In this document: one piece after another, positions 9,580 to 22,170 of the stretch
Layout: the number at the start of each line of letters is the position of its first letter
Position numbering within the stretch: position 1 is the stretch's first letter
Assembly: GCF_014633365.1 (NCBI RefSeq)
Contig: NC_068345.1
Coordinates: forward strand, 13,586,058 to 13,650,057
Length of the DNA stretch: 64,000 bases
Origin: Diospyros lotus
Lineage: Eukaryota; Streptophyta; Magnoliopsida; Ericales; Ebenaceae
Direction: 5' to 3'
Program-made: the position numbers and the translations under genes
The notes under the pieces: model-generated
The model's database searches: none
What the model saw: only the letters and a program-made list of their open reading frames with translations
Told to the model about the DNA's origin: nothing

Positions 9580-10098
9580 TGTCATGACCTAAGGAACAAT
9601 AAAAGAGCATTATGGTAATATGGTTGCAATAGTTTGTCACGAGACTAGGGAGACGTATAATTTTGCGGCCAAGTTTTGTATCAGCTTGGATATTACTTAT
9701 TTGTATTGCTTTAGTATTTCATTCTCTTATTTGTATTTCCTTTCCAGCTGGCTAGTTTATTATGGCAGAATCTGCTAGGTGTCCATGTTCTAGAATAGGA
9801 CAAATCAGTTAGTTAGAGTGGGTGTGATATGCTGTGGCAGCACCCATGGTTCAAACTATATAAGCTTGATCCTTCTTCTGTAAAAGGATGCTGATTTTGA
9901 TATTGAATTCTCAATTCTCTTCCAAGATTTTTCCCTAATCTCTCTCTCTCTCTCGTTTTCTGCCATTCTCCCTCCATTCTTTCTAATTTCTCCCCCCATT
10001 CTTCAATCTCCCCTCTATACATTCTGTTATTGACTTTAAATGAATCGGATCCTTCCGATTTCCATTCTAGTCCTAGGCTAAACCCTAGGACCATGACA
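9580..10098 (+). repeat. 3' LTR of the non-autonomous element
   Basis: 519 bp, same ends as the 5' LTR. It has a 4-bp longer CT run and about 18 substitutions relative to it. Confidence 0.93.
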
Positions 10099-10103
10099 TT
10101 GAA

Positions 10104-10276
10104 GTTGATAGACATTTCATAAAGGAGAAACTTGATAAAGGCTTGATTTGTACCCCATTCGTGTCCATTGATCAACTTGCCGACATACTCACAAAGGGAC
10201 TTCCTAACACCGTGTGTCAAAGATTAATGAGCGAGATTGGAATGGAAGACATTCACTCACCATCTTTGAGGGGAAG
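10104..10276 (+). pseudogene. Copia RNase H, right part
   Basis: Continuation of the frame broken at 5939. After one TTGAA it reads EKLDKGLICTPFV, DQLADILTKGLP and GMEDIHSPSLRG, the typical C-terminal end of plant copia pol. The polypurine tract TTTGAGGGGAAG follows at 10265-10276. Confidence 0.88.
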
Positions 10277-10533
10277 TGTTAGAAGATACGGTTCCCTTAT
10301 TTTAGGAAACCATATTTTAGTTGATTATATCCCAGACTATTGGGGATTTAATTCTGTTTATTATTTCCATTCTTTGTTTCTTAACTTCGGTAGTCTTAAT
10401 TATAGGAAATTAGGTCTAGGTAGTTTCCTATTTTAGAGACTAGCTTCCTGATTCTATTCTTCATCTACTGTATATATTTGGGTAAATTTACCCTAAGAAT
10501 AGTGAGATCAGATTACTGGTTCTGTTTTCTACA
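10277..10533 (+). repeat. Copia 3' LTR
   Basis: Starts TGTTAGAAGA right after the polypurine tract and probably ends TTTTCTACA at 10533 (257 bp). The right boundary is inferred from the inverted TGT...ACA ends; no TSD partner is visible because the 5' half was lost where the gypsy element abuts at 5427. Confidence 0.7.
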
Positions 10534-11440
10534 ACCATGACTATCAAATACATTAAATATTCAAATACCAACCTTTTAATTATTTCATTCTTGTTTCATT
10601 AATATTCATCTACTCACATTACGTTTTGGCATATCAAAATCAAACTAGTTCAACATATTAAATGTTACTTTGTAAGAAAGAACATATTATATGAACTTGA
10701 GGTGTTTTTACTCTACTTTCTTTTGACTGATTTCTTTGTAATCTGGCCCCAATTACATTGGGAAACTTTGTTACATAGTTTGAGTGCTTTAGTAATCGCA
10801 ATTAAAAGGCATGGGTACTGTAGCTCATATCTTACTGGTATCACACTGTGATTATTGTTGCACCATATGGTACAATTGCAACCATGCTCTTCATCTGTCT
10901 TTTTTGCAAACTTTATTTGTGAAATCCTTGAATTTTTATTCTCTATTGCTTTTTGAAACTGTACCATTAGTAGTGAACAAAATGGTAATAAAATGGACAT
11001 GTTCATTTTACATATTTGCAAATCTATCTCAGTTGATTTTATGATTGACTTGTGCCATGGATAACACTGAGTCTGATGTATTACATTGATACTTTATGTT
11101 AAGCAGATTCCATGACAGCACCAATTGCAATAATGTAATATGTTATCCTTCCTGGTTTTCCAATATTTTCAATTTCTGGAAGATTGAATTGCTTTACAAC
11201 TTCTCTTCATGCTAGAATTTCTTTCCCAACAACTTATTGGCATCTTGATTCAACTTGCTAGTCTTTCATTCTCCCCACTCCCTCTCCCACATAAAAACAA
11301 GTTTTCCTTAGTGTAGAAGACCTGGTGGACTTCATATGGCTGCTTCAAAAAGCTTGAAATGATAATGTTTTTTCCTTTTCTGTTGTTCCAAAAATGAAGG
11401 TTTATTCATGACTACTGCTGGTGGTACCAATATTTTATGA
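10534..11440. other. AT-rich stretch, no feature seen
   Basis: Unique-looking AT-rich DNA with no coding exon I can read. I looked for the N-terminal OPR exon (YSQRTT- and WHVGRV-like codons) and did not find it. It may be intron or the upstream flank of the OPR-like gene. Confidence 0.5.
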
Positions 11441-11448
11441 TTTTCTAA

Positions 11449-12228
11449 CAGGGTAAATTGCACCCAGACACCCTATGGTTTGGGTCATTAGTCGAGTCAC
11501 TTTGTGGTTCGGAAATGCTTCTACTAGTCCCCCCGTGGTTTAGTTTTTTTTAGCAAAAACACCCTCTCCATTACTATTTCCATTAGATTAACTTATTATT
11601 TTAGTTAAATGTTACTTAAGTTAAAATAAACTTTAATTAAATCAAAATAAAAACAAAAATTAATCAAAAATAAAAGAAACTTCCCAGCTGGAACCTGTCA
11701 CAAGCAATGGTTCCAGCTGGCCGCTGGCAGGAGTCCGGCCAGAATCCACCCCCCAAACCCATGGGTGATGGGCTCCTTCCAGAACCCATTTGGCGACAGT
11801 GGATTCTGGTACAGAGAGAGAGAGAGAGAGAGAGGAGCAGCAGTGGTGGCGAGAAAGTTTCTGGCGATGGTGCCCAAAAGATCTGAAGAAGAAGCTACTG
11901 CAGCGGCAAGAAAGTTTCTGGCAGCGAAAGATCTCTCTCTCTTGTTCTGCCCCTACCTCACAGATTGCTGGCGGTGAGAAGGGCCACTGCCGGTGATGCA
12001 ACATCTTCTTCCTTATTTTTCTTTTATTTTTTATTCATTATAATTAGAAATAGATTAGCAAAGAATTGGATAAAATATACCTTAATTAACGGCGTTTGTA
12101 CTTAAAACTAATGGAAGGGGTGTTTTAGCAACAAAAGTAAACCACAGGGGCTAGTAGAAGTGTTTCCAAACTATAGAAGGTGTCTCGGACAATGACTCAG
12201 ACCACAGGGGATCTGGTGCATTTTACCT
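11449..12228. mobile_element. Mutator-like non-autonomous TIR element
   Basis: Left end CAGGGTAAATTGCACC and right end GGTGCATTTTACCT form inverted repeats that extend inward to about 37 bp (AGACACCCTATGGTTTGGG against the complement of CAGACCACAGGGGATCT). TTTTCTAA is duplicated exactly at both sides (11441-11448, 12229-12236), an 8-bp TSD. The centre (11680-12000) is GC-richer, open on both strands and includes a GA-dinucleotide run at 11814-11833. No transposase is present. TSD length fits Mutator-like or hAT elements; the TIR style favours Mutator-like. Confidence 0.75.
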
Positions 12229-12580
12229 TTTTCTAAAAATAAAATCTGTAGTAGTATGTTGACCCGGAAATAAAAAAAGAAATCTATAGTAGTATGTCTA
12301 CTTGGTGGCCTTTTCTTTTTCTTTCCTCGACTTCCATTCACATACTATTTTTTTCATATCTAAGCTAATATAGTTGAATAAATTTCATGACTTTTTCCAA
12401 TAATACCAGTATGTTATCATTTTCTTAATCAAATCTATGTTAATATATTACTGATATGTCTATCTTCTTCCCTCTGCCCATAATCATCTGTTCTTTTGTC
12501 CACTAAACATCCGCTCATGCACCAAATCTATGTTATACGGTGTTCTCTTTTCTACTCTTTTCTTCATCTCCCCCTCCCAC

Positions 12581-12604
12581 AAAAAAAAAAAAAAAAAAAA
12601 AAAA
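12581..12604 (+). repeat. Poly(A) run of 24
   Basis: An uninterrupted run of 24 A preceded by a CT-rich stretch and followed by a tRNA-SINE-type tail; it may be the remnant tail of a retroposon. Confidence 0.7.
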
Positions 12605-12704
12605 TCATGATGAAGGAAATAGTTATATATTTTTATATTTTATGATGACCCATACCCTGTATCATTTTTAGGGTTTTATACAAGTTTATGTCCTGCTTAA
12701 CTAA

Positions 12705-14413
<1,709 letters not shown>

Positions 14414-14781
14414 ACTGTTGCCTAAATTTTCGGGAGCTGATAAACTGAAGTTTAAATTTAAATTACATTACCATTGTTCTTGGAATAAATCCTTGGAGGT
14501 TTAGAATTCATATAACCCGATCCCACTTAGTAAGAATAAGACTTTTGATTCTTCTCCTTCTTGTATTGCTCCGCAGATTCTATGTGCCTCAGCTCACTCT
14601 TTCAAGCTGAATTTCTTCCACTTCTTTCTGTTCTTCTGTGTCAATGAAATCAGATTGATCACTCCCCCTTCGTGAAATGAATATATTTTCTCATTTTCAG
14701 ATGCTACTTTTCGTGGGGCATAAGTGTTCGATTCAATTGCATGTTAACGTATGATAGTGCAACTGATTCTACAATAAAAGA

Positions 14782-14782
14782 A

Positions 14783-14839
<57 letters not shown>
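14782..14839 (+). repeat. Compound microsatellite (CT)n(TA)n(TG)n
   Basis: Adjacent dinucleotide runs CT (to about 14803), TA (to about 14821) and TG (to about 14838), a few hundred bases downstream of the OPR-like stop codon. Confidence 0.95.
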
Positions 14840-15209
14840 ATATTCATTGAAGGACTCATTCTGATCCTTGAGAGAACTTTAGGCCCAAAAGAATTTGATG
14901 GGTCCAACACAAAATCTAAATGTAGCTCATTTAGATTTAAATGTAGATCTGATGTAGCTCTAGCAATGACCAAATTCAGCACTTCTATGTATAATTAGGT
15001 TGGATCTAAGAATGACATCTACTATTAAATTGGGATCATTATATATGTACTTTATTACAAATGCATTTTTAAATTTTAAATTATAATATAATTTGTTACC
15101 AGCTATTTCAAAAAATAAACACTTAAATATTTTCAAATTTTAATATCTAATTTCATATCAATTAACTTTGTTTTATTTCACAATTGTCTTGACAGGTGTT
15201 GGCATAATG

Positions 15210-15693
15210 TGTTGGAAATTTTCATATATTGGACTTATATTAATTGTGAGTTTTATTATTTAAATTAAATCAAGTTAAGGTAAATTAGTCGATTGTAAGA
15301 AATTAGGTAGCCTATAAATAATTGATCTAAGTAAAGTGGGACAATTTTATAAGTTTTGTGTTATAGACCAAATTATTAGTTTAGGCCTAAAGAGATCTAT
15401 TAGATAGAAGATGGAGACTTATGGGAACTATATATAAAAGTAAGGTGAAGTCTCTTCTTCCATCTAACATAGAACGAACCATTATTATCTCACCCATTAG
15501 AGAAAGCTCATAGAGAGAAAAGAAAATGAAATTCCTAGTGCAAAATTAATCATTTGCAGATTTCACTTCTTAATTTAAGATTGATGTAAAATCAAGTTTG
15601 TCTACAAATCTAAATTTATTTTATATTATAAGCAATCATGTATGCTATTCGGTTTGTATGTTTGTTAAATATTTGTTCACATGATATCAAGAC
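15210..15693 (+). repeat. Probable copia LTR with degenerate primer-binding site
   Basis: Starts TGTTGGAAATTTTCATAT, contains a TATA-like ACTATATATAAAAG at about 15430-15443 and ends TTTGTTCACA at 15681. TGATATCAAGAC directly follows and resembles the tRNA-iMet site with about three mismatches. No internal coding sequence follows it, so it is a remnant. Confidence 0.5.
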
Positions 15694-15861
15694 TGATTGC
15701 ATGACCTTAGAATTCGTAGAGAATCACAATATTATTATTATTGCCAAACATTGTTTTCTGCCAATATAAAATTGAATCTCAGCAATCAAAATAATATGTC
15801 TAATAAAAGTAGATTTATTTTGAATCAATTGTGAAATGTGAGTGTAAATTCTATTGGAAAA

Positions 15862-15908
15862 ATGACTTGTTCAATGGATGTTTTAAGACTAACGGATGTT
15901 ATATTTTC

Positions 15909-15959
<51 letters not shown>

Positions 15960-16004
15960 GACTTGTTCAATGGATGTTTTAAGACTAATGGATGCTATAT
16001 TTTC

Positions 16005-16065
<61 letters not shown>
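15862..16065 (+). repeat. Duplicated unit carrying two long (ATT)n microsatellites
   Basis: A roughly 98-bp unit, ATGACTTGTTCAATGGATG ... TTTTCTTT plus an ATT run, is present twice in tandem. The first ATT run is 15911-15958, the second 16008-16065. The unique parts differ by only two bases (AACGG/AATGG and GTTAT/GCTAT). Confidence 0.95.
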
Positions 16066-16066
<1 letters not shown>

Positions 16067-16889
16067 TAGGGATGAGGTTGATGATGGGTTACTTTTGTAA
16101 TTTGTAGAAGTTTAAAACTTTTATTTATTACACTTCTAACTTTGTTTTTTAAAATCTTTTAGTTTAGTCCTTATTTTTATTATAAAGTATTTTCTCGCTA
16201 TTAATATCTTTATTTATATGTCACAAGTTCATTTAATACAAAATACATAATTTGTCACAAACAAAGAGAATAGAGTATTTGCGTCTTAAAAGACATATTT
16301 TACAATGCGATTAATATAGTGTGACGTCAAGGAAATATATAGGTCTTCTATCTCATAAAGTTTGTGTCACATGTTATTTTAGAGACATTAAGGCTCTATA
16401 CCCATAAAGTTTAATACATCATAAATTATATTTCAGTTTAAGGATAATGTAAGATGTATCTTGATATGAAAGAGTTTTATAAATTTGATTGGATTGTTGC
16501 CACCAAAATGGTATATCCACTTAAATCTATAGAATTTTGTTAGGGATGCGTTTAATTATGCAATTATTTTGCCCAAATGTGGTAATTGTGTATTTATTTT
16601 AGAGATATCACATAAAACATATGTTTGTGAATTGAACAACCTAAGTGACCTATTCACCCAAAGGTGGTAAATTTACTTTAATTGGAATAAGTTATCCGAA
16701 TCATTTTTTATGTGAAAAATTCTAAATTGCATGTTTTGTATTATGCCCAAAAGTGTTTGTTGTTGAGCCAAATTGCTCTAATCAACCTATTGTGTATTTT
16801 GATATTTGACAAAACATAATTTTAGTAAAACTATTTTTGGCATATTTAAAACCCCTAATGAATTTTTGATATGTCTTAAATATTATAGT

Positions 16890-17893
16890 ATTTTGTGTAT
16901 CAAAATGAACCAAGAAATGCTATTTCTCTATGTCTGGAATATTAACACATTATAAGGGAACATATAAGAAAATATTTTTATTTTGGAAAACTATTTCCCG
17001 GTATTTCGATAGCTAATATTCATTGTTGTTAAAATAATTTTTAATGAATTTTTCAAGAAATAGAATGTATGTATTTTGGAGGTGGTAAAATTGTTAAATC
17101 CCGAATTTGTACTAAAACCAAAATTCTATTTTCTTATTATTTTGAATTTTGAATTTTGACTTTTTAGATACTTTTATTGAATCCAAATGGGGGGTACTTT
17201 CTTATTTACATTTGTGTATTAAAGTAAATGAAATGTAAATATCTTGTAATGTATATATGCTATATGGCTTATATTTTTAAACAATTGCTATATGTATAAA
17301 ATCTATTTTTTGTAAAATCTGGCCTCAGAAGTCGACTTTTGGTTCAATGGAGTCGATTCTCCTTAAACTGAAGCCGACTCTTGTAAAGCTAAATATTGTT
17401 TCTTAGATCATCTCTTATCTTGTATCTCTTTGTAATTTTCCTAGCTTGCTTTGCTAGAAGGCCTACATTACTTGTAGGAGGATTTTGATTCCTAGTTTGA
17501 TGTGCTAGAGGACTTACTTATTGAAGTAAGGGGTTGAAATACCTAGTTTGTTGCTAGAGGGCTTGCTTGTCTGAGCAAGAGATTGTAATTTCCTAGCTTG
17601 TTGCTAGAGGGCCTATTCGGAGAGATATGAGGTTTTTAGTGGATTGATTGAAAAATTCTTAGTGAGGAGCTAAGGTAGTGGATTAGGTTTGGTTTGAGTC
17701 GAACCACTATATATCGTTGTGTCTCTTATTTGCTTGTGTTATTTGTTTCATTTGTTTCAAGCATTTCATTAATCCTCACATACACTAAAATCTTATTTTT
17801 CACCAAAAGGATTTTCAAGTTCAATCAATTCTTAAAAAAACAACCCAATTCACCCCCTCTTGGTTTTGGTGCCATTGCTATTCAAAACTAACA
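16890..17893 (+). repeat. 5' LTR region of the Sirevirus-like element
   Basis: 16905-17230 aligns with 24080-24400 and 17640-17893 with 24440-24690. The middle (17300-17640), with repeated GCTAGAGGGC / CTAGTTTG phrases, is missing from the downstream copy, so one LTR carries an indel of some hundreds of bases. It ends CTAACA at 17893; its left edge is unclear. Confidence 0.6.
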
Positions 17894-17895
17894 AT

Positions 17896-17907
17896 TGGTT
17901 CAGAGTC
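17896..17907 (+). other. Degenerate primer-binding site
   Basis: TGGTTCAGAGTC against the canonical TGGTATCAGAGC, two bases after the LTR end. Confidence 0.55.
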
Positions 17908-17950
17908 TAACTCCTAGTTTTTAGGTCTAACAACCTAAGGAGAGATCCAT

Positions 17951-19420
17951 GGCTCTTAAGGAAGGCTATCCTACTAATGTGGCACCTTATTTTGATGGCT
18001 TATACTATGAACATTGAAAAATAAGAATTTGTGTTTTCATGACATTCATTGATTGCTATTTGTGAAATATTGTGAAAAATGGTTTTGTTTCAAAACCAAA
18101 GTTGGAATGGGATGATCATAACAAAAAGAATTTTTCTTTAAGTATTAGAACTATGAATATTTTACAACATGCCTTAAGTGATGATGTTTATGTTAAAGTT
18201 TTTAAGTGCTCAAATGCTAAAAATATATTGAATACTCTTCATTCAATCTATCTTACTAATTAATCTTGTGAGATTGTTGATGATAAAAATGTGTAGGGTA
18301 AAAATCTTTTGAATCATCAAATAGAGGAGGAAGAAAGCCCAACATCAAATATGTGCTTCATAGCTCAAGAAGAAGAGGTAACCTCTACTTCTACTTATGA
18401 TATTGATGAATGTGATGATATTGAGAATGATTTTTCAAAAGAAGAGTTATTACATGATTTTGATGAATTGTGTGTTAATTTTGAAAAACAAAACTCTTCA
18501 AAAACAATTGGATTTATTGTCAAATGAATTGGAAACTTTAAAATCAAAGAATGAATATTTACTTGTTTCCAATAAAGAATTTTCAATGGAAAATGATTTG
18601 AAAGAAACTAAATTGAAATCTCCTAATGATGTTTTAAATAAGAAACCTATTTTAAATAAAGAGATTTCAAATTCATATGATCATGACAAAGGTGTTTAAA
18701 ATTCTTATAGTCAAAGAGCTAATATTAAGAGCTCATCTTTACACGCCTCTCATGACATTAAATGTTTTCTTGTAAATTTGGCCACATTGCATCTTGTTGC
18801 CCTTTTAAAAGGAAATCATCTAGTGGTCCAAAAATGAAATGGATTCCTAAGGGAACTAAGATGTCCAAGGGTGTGTTTGATTGCATTACTTAGAATTTAA
18901 TTCTAGATAATGATTGCCTAGAAAATAAAAATCACTTCACCCCCTTGGGAAATGAATTCCATGGAAAGAAACTTTAAATGCTTGTACCATACACATATTT
19001 TTCATAGAAAAATTAAGAATATTTGATTGCTTCCATAGAAAATATGTGTAATAATTACACATTTTCTATGGTAAATGTGTGCAATCAAACACACTTTAAT
19101 AGTTCTTATGCTAAACCCCAAGAATCCAAGTATTTTTTGAAACCTAAACATTCTCATTTTAAGAGGAATGTGCATAAGGATAAAATGAAAACAAATTTCA
19201 AACAAAAATCCTTTGCTTCACATTCTAACTATTGGTATCATCTTAAACACAAAGGTTTTATAAGAAACTATCCAAAGATTTTTAAACAAGTATGGGTTCC
19301 TAAGGGAACACTTTATGCTAACAATGGTGAACCCAAAATGGTTTGGGCACCAAAAAGTTGTGGATAGGTATTTTTGTAGGTTGATTGTCATCCAAATGAA
19401 TCTCAAAGAGAAATCCTTAT
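17951..19420 (+). pseudogene. Sirevirus-like copia gag, degenerate
   Basis: Starts MALKEGYPTNVAPYFDG at 17951. It continues with VKNGFVSKPKLEWDDHNKKN and NILQHALSDDVYVKVFKCS, an acidic segment (18309-18527), a zinc-knuckle-like piece with HIASCCPFKRKS near 18780, then HKGFIRNYPKIFKQVWVPKG and PKMVWAPK. These linker phrases follow the knuckle in Sirevirus-type gag. Numerous stops and frameshifts, and a MITE at 18871-19094, break it. Confidence 0.7.
18871..19094. mobile_element. 224-bp MITE with perfect 14-bp inverted ends
   Basis: GTGTGTTTGATTGC at 18871-18884 is exactly inverted at 19081-19094. Inner sequence is AT-rich with a smaller palindrome (ACACATTTTCTATGG / CCATAGAAAATATGTGT) at about 19033-19075. 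It splits the copia gag after TKMSKG. No clean TSD could be read, so the superfamily is undecided. Confidence 0.75.
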
Positions 19421-20058
19421 GGATGAATCAAGTATGAAGGAAAAGGGGACAAAAAGAGAGTTAACCCCAAATGATGCATTTCCATCAAAGAGTAAGATTT
19501 TATTAAACAAAATCTTGGTGGTATATTTTTATCCCTAAACTCTCTATGCTTATAAGCTTTGATGATAATGAATTGTGAATTTGCCCTTTATGATTTTTTT
19601 TGTTGAAGACTTGTATCGATTTCTATAATTAAAGGAGAGTTATAATGTTTTGATATATGTATTGAATAAGGGGGAGAATAAAATTTGTTGATATGTGCTA
19701 AGAAATGTTGTCTTGATAGATAATCTTAAACTCAACCTAACTAGCATACGCCAATCATGTGACAAAAAATATAAAGTATGCGTTAATCCATGTGAAGTAT
19801 CTTGTCATAGAACAAATGAATAAAAAAGAATAGATAATAGGACAGAGAATGTACTTAGACTTATCTAGTTTAGAAAAATGCCGAGTATCAACTATGTCTT
19901 AAAAATACTTCAATTGCAACACATTTGTTAGATAATTACTCTCTAATCATTCCAACCATAGATCCAATATTACATAACATCTAAGAAAGAAATCATAGAA
20001 TATTCAAGGGGTAGAATATCATTATATAATCCTCAAATATAATTTACCTAAATAATGC

Positions 20059-20598
20059 TCAATGCCGATGTCTTTCGAACATGATTAGTCCAAGTTCATT
20101 GATATGAACAAAATCTCCGGTGATGCTCGGATCCAATTCTAGAATAGGGTTGGTTTCTAGGTGAAATCGATTTTGAACATTTTGAAGGTTTGCATAAGAG
20201 TTTGCAAACTCGTTCAAAAAGGCTAGATAAATTTGTAGATTGTTAACCTAAAAATCGCACATAATTATCAAATTCAGTCCAGAAACTCAAAAAGATTAAG
20301 GATTTAGAATTCATCATACTTTCTGTTGGAGGATAAGAATTTTAGATACACAATAGTAAATCAGATCTTGAATCCTAGCTTGAGCCTCATACAAGATTGT
20401 AGCAATAGCCTCATTGTGGTCTCTTACCGGAAGATGGCTAATGAGATTGAAGGCATTTTTGGCACCAAAAACCTTGTGAATTTCTTCAAAATCAGTAGTT
20501 TCTGCTTCATTGCAGAAATAAGGGGCAAAGATGCACCCTTGGATACATCTTCTTCTCAAGTACTTGCAAGCACCGCATGAAAAACCCAATCTTGACAT
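20059..20598 (-). CDS. LOB-domain (LBD/AS2-like) protein, two exons
   Basis: Plant-specific nuclear transcription factor family. Exon 1 (20598-20320) starts MSRLGFSCGACKYLRRR and carries the C-X2-C-X6-C-X3-C zinc block, CIFAPYF, a GAS block (FEEIHKVFGAKNAFNLI, DHNEAIATILYEAQARI) and ends LQQK. A GT donor at 20319-20318 and TTTTTAG acceptor ending at 20248 bound a 72-bp intron. Exon 2 (20247-20059) encodes VNNLQIYLAFLNEF, a zipper-like start, and ends FERHRH with TGA. Total 155 aa, short but within class I size, and the intron follows the LOB domain as in many LBD genes. Odd: the family's D-P-x-Y-G-C motif reads DLIYYC, losing Pro and Gly. A TATA-like GGATTTATAACC lies at 20777-20788. It is located between gag and RT remnants of a copia element, so it could be a displaced copy or a pseudogene without stops. 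Confidence 0.75.
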
Positions 20599-22170
20599 GA
20601 TCTTCTGGTTGTTTCTAAAGAAAAAGAGAAAGGATAAGCTGAAGAACTCCTAGAACCTAGAAACGGACACGATCGAACTGAAAAACCCCAATCTCATTCC
20701 AATCTCTGAATTTTCTCAATTCCTACCCCAACAATATTCTTTTGAAAGATTGAGGTGATTCATGGTCTCCTTCGGGTTATAAATCCATTTTACCAAAATT
20801 TTGAGAGACTATCACGAAATGTAAACAATCAGGTTTTTACGCAAAACCCTAAACCATCACAATAACCCCCAATATAAATAGGATGTTGCCGATGAAGGCC
20901 ACGTCTTAGTTAAACCTCAAAACCTTGAAATGGCACGATGAGGTGTTAAGCGTGTAAAGACAATCTTTTTTTAAGCAAGTGATAAACCCGAATTTGAAGT
21001 GCAAAGAGACAGGTTTCAAAATATAAACAAAGAGATTTTGAAATAGAAATTTTGTTTTGTTTTGTATGTTTCGTAATGTGATATGCAAGTTTCAAAAGAT
21101 AAGGTTCTGTTTTGTAAAGATATGCTCTGAAAAACTCTTTAAATGATGAACCTTTTGAAGCAAAAGGAATGAATCTTACACCACAAAAATGAAAAATATG
21201 AACGATGACAGTTTTTATATTCTGCAACAGCTCTAACAACTCTACACAATTCTGAAAATCCAAATCGATATGAAATAATCTCAAGAATGATTTATCGATC
21301 ATATTTGAAAGAATCGCTATAAGGAAAAATTCATGACTTGCTCGTGAACTCTCTGTATGTGTATATATATATATTGTATGTTAATCATCTAAAATCAAGA
21401 ACGAAGAGTCTTGAATAATCTGGGAACGAATGCTAAAATTTGTAAGAAAGGATTACAAGGAAAAGAACTTGCCTTACGATTCTTAATAGGATTGAACCCA
21501 ACTCTCCTACGAAGAACTTAACGGAAGTTTCTATGTTCTGAGCCTACCATTAGAATCTCCATGCCAAGGAGGTTAATATATCTAAAAATGGGTTAGATCT
21601 AACGATTGAATTTTTGTAGATCTGATTTTTAATTTTCAGCCAGATTTAAAAAACACTCTGACCGTCGCCGCCAGCCACCACAGCCAGCATTTCCCAATGA
21701 TCCAAGGCCATTACTTGACTCCCTTACCTTCTTCGACTACCATACCCAAAAACAATTAAGATCCAACGGCTAAATCTCCATCGATCTAAGCTTAAAATTT
21801 CAGCCAAACCAAAATAATACGTATATACGTATATATCATGGATGGGTGCGAGACTTACCTCCTTGTAGATCGAAGCAATGGAGATGAGCGACGAACGAGA
21901 GAGACAAAGAGAGGTTGGAGCGAGCCTAAGAGATGCTGGAGATGAAGTTGCACGGGTGATAGATCAAGAGAGAGAGGGAACCAAAAGCAGAGCATCTGGA
22001 CGCACGCAACAATTCCACGACAGCATCTAGATGCGCGCAAAATTTCTGAAAAGCTGTTTGGAGACATGCTGGATGAGCGGAGGGAAATCCGAAAAGATGT
22101 TCGGATATTAAAAGGAATAATAATAATAATAATATAAATAAAAAAAATAATATATATATATATTTTATCC
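20599..22170 (-). other. Upstream region of the LBD gene, possible 5' exon
   Basis: Minus strand has a good donor-like junction GGAG|GTAAGTCTCG at about 21858, preceded (21860-22080) by a purine-rich, open segment. This could be a 5' exon of a transcript entering the LBD gene or an unrelated remnant. A plant telobox-like AAACCCTAAACC is near 20843. A TA microsatellite lies at 21364-21374 and 22150-22163. No protein domain was recognised. Confidence 0.3.

Larger units (their letters stand above)
5940..10098 (+). mobile_element. Complete non-autonomous LTR retroelement with a novel ORF
   Basis: Structurally complete: 5' LTR 5940-6454, primer-binding site, 3.1-kb internal region, polypurine tract, 3' LTR 9580-10098 and perfect 5-bp TSD. 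By eye the LTRs differ at about 18 positions, mostly transitions, plus a 4-bp CT indel, roughly 96.5 percent identity. No gag, protease, integrase or RT can be read in any frame, so it must be mobilised in trans. Its LTR ends (TGTCATG and CATGACA), PBS and PPT resemble those of the gypsy elements nearby. The internal part has a non-coding GC-richer leader (6470-8200) and one long ORF (8276-9481). Confidence 0.93.

Noticed and set aside
9056..9640. 194-codon minus-strand ORF opposite the unknown ORF
   Set aside because: Shadow of the plus-strand frame; runs into the LTR and is dominated by codons complementary to Lys/Glu-rich sequence.
15831..16107. ORFs with poly-Tyr or poly-Ile
   Set aside because: Translation of (ATT)n microsatellites.
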